24,812 nucleotides of DNA from Pseudomonadota bacterium (GTDB taxonomy: Bacteria > Pseudomonadota > Gammaproteobacteria > Steroidobacterales > Steroidobacteraceae), in contig JAJZLX010000180.1 in assembly GCA_021850555.1 (NCBI GenBank), forward strand, positions 1 through 24,812, given 5' to 3'. The notes beneath the pieces were generated by a model. That model was not told the DNA's origin. It made no database searches and worked only from the letters and a program-made list of their open reading frames with translations. The translations under genes and the position numbers were made by a program. This document shows, piece after piece, positions 24,150 through 24,812 of the stretch (positions are counted from its first letter, which is position 1; the number at the start of each line of letters is the position of its first letter).

Positions 24150-24190
24150 CCGATTCGGAACACTCTCGAGACCTCTTGTATCGGAATCGG
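24150..24190. repeat. Spaced inverted repeat between frmA and the divergent regulator
   Basis: CCGATTC (24150-24156) and GAATCGG (24184-24190) are perfect seven-base inverted arms flanking a central CTCGAG. A second palindrome, GCCGGT-CCG-ACCGGC, follows at 24196-24210. The two lie roughly midway in the 216-base divergent gap, where an operator controlling frmA, the regulator or both could sit. I found no sigma-54 consensus in either direction in this gap. Confidence 0.4.
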
Positions 24191-24258
24191 TGCTGGCCGG
24201 TCCGACCGGCGACGAAGGTGCACATAATGCTCAATGCCGGTGGAGGGGGGATCCGCTC

Positions 24259-24812
24259 ATGCTCCAGCCCGATCATGTGCGCCATATCCAGGAGGTGCTG
24301 CAGGGCACCACGCGTGAGGAGGGGCCGGGCACGCCCGAGTACATCAAGCGCTCCTGGCTGCGTTGCCTCAACGAGTACCACCTCGATCCGCAATCCGAGC
24401 GCGAGCCGTTCGTGCTGCCGCGCCAGGAGCACCTCGCCCGCAAGGAGCGCAACCAGGCCCTGATGGCCCTCGCCGATGCGGAGATGGCTCACCTGTACCA
24501 CCAGCTGGCCGGCTCCGGCTACTCCATCATCCTCACCGACCGCGACGGGGTGCTGCTCGATTACTACGGGGACTTGAGCTTTCGCAACGCCGCCTTTCGC
24601 ACCGGGCTGGTGCTCGGGGCGATGTGGGACGAGCAGCACGGGGGCACCAACGGCATGGGCACCTGCCTGATCGAGCGCACCGCGCTCATCGTGCACCGCA
24701 ACCAGCATTTCTTCTCCCGCAACACCGGCCTGACCTGCTGTGCCGCCCCGATCTTCGACCCCGAAGGGGAGCTGGTGGCCGCCCTCGATGCCTCCGGGGA
24801 GTCCGACCGCGC
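24259..24812 (+). CDS. AcoR-type sigma-54 activator, N-terminal part (cut by window edge)
   Basis: The 184 visible residues match the N-terminal sensor part of AcoR-like enhancer-binding proteins. The GAF domain spans about 75-184, with GTNGMGTCLIERTALIVH at 129-146 and TCCAAPIFDPEGELVAALD at 159-177, aligning with GTNAIGTALAERRATLVH and TCSCSPIRDPRGEVIGALD of the regulator at 10894-12864. The AAA+ and DNA-binding domains would lie to the right of the window, so sigma-54 dependence is inferred from the family. ATG 24259 has GGAGGGGGG eight bases ahead. It is divergent from frmA and probably regulates it or the alcohol dehydrogenases. Confidence 0.88.
   Translation, partial: MLQPDHVRHIQEVLQGTTREEGPGTPEYIKRSWLRCLNEYHLDPQSEREPFVLPRQEHLARKERNQALMALADAEMAHLYHQLAGSGYSIILTDRDGVLLDYYGDLSFRNAAFRTGLVLGAMWDEQHGGTNGMGTCLIERTALIVHRNQHFFSRNTGLTCCAAPIFDPEGELVAALDASGESDR

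Noticed and set aside
1..24812. Search by eye for tRNA, rRNA, CRISPR repeats, transposase or phage genes and riboswitches
   Set aside because: None recognised; the only repeat structures found are the short inverted repeats listed.

Overview
The window reads as a GC-rich chromosomal segment of a hopanoid-making proteobacterium, most likely a gammaproteobacterium. This placement is inferred from gene content only; no rRNA or other marker is present. Genes are densely packed, start and stop codons often overlap, and GTG or TTG starts are common. I see no insertion sequence, phage gene, CRISPR array, tRNA or rRNA.

Positions 1-10921 hold a hopanoid lipid locus in two divergent arms that meet near 5221-5314. 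The leftward arm is idi, hpnH, ispA, a one-enzyme squalene synthase and shc (cut off by the left edge). It makes the isoprenoid precursors, joins them to squalene, cyclises squalene to the hopane skeleton and adds the adenosyl side chain. The rightward arm is hpnI, hpnJ, hpnK, hpnL and a ferritin-like diiron protein. HpnI, HpnK and HpnJ would add, deacetylate and ring-contract the polar sugar head to give a bacteriohopanetetrol cyclitol ether. The diiron protein has no assigned job and is the best candidate here for an undescribed step.

Positions 10894-15379 (all leftward) hold a sigma-54 activator of the AcoR type and a two-gene unit: a sulfotransferase overlapping a second HpnL-like membrane protein.

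Positions 15587-24042 (all leftward) form an alcohol and formaldehyde oxidation region. Read in the direction of transcription it is frmA and gfa (glutathione-dependent formaldehyde oxidation), a XoxF-like methanol dehydrogenase followed by a strong terminator, xoxJ with a diheme cytochrome c, then a second quinoprotein alcohol dehydrogenase with its own monoheme cytochrome c. Both quinoproteins carry the extra aspartate associated with lanthanide use. The second dehydrogenase is preceded by a near-perfect sigma-54 promoter. A second AcoR-type activator starts at 24259 on the plus strand, divergent from frmA, and runs off the right edge. The two activators and the sigma-54 promoter suggest that alcohol oxidation here is under enhancer-dependent control. 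Electrons from the periplasmic dehydrogenases would pass to the encoded cytochromes c, and formaldehyde would be taken by Gfa and FrmA in the cytoplasm.
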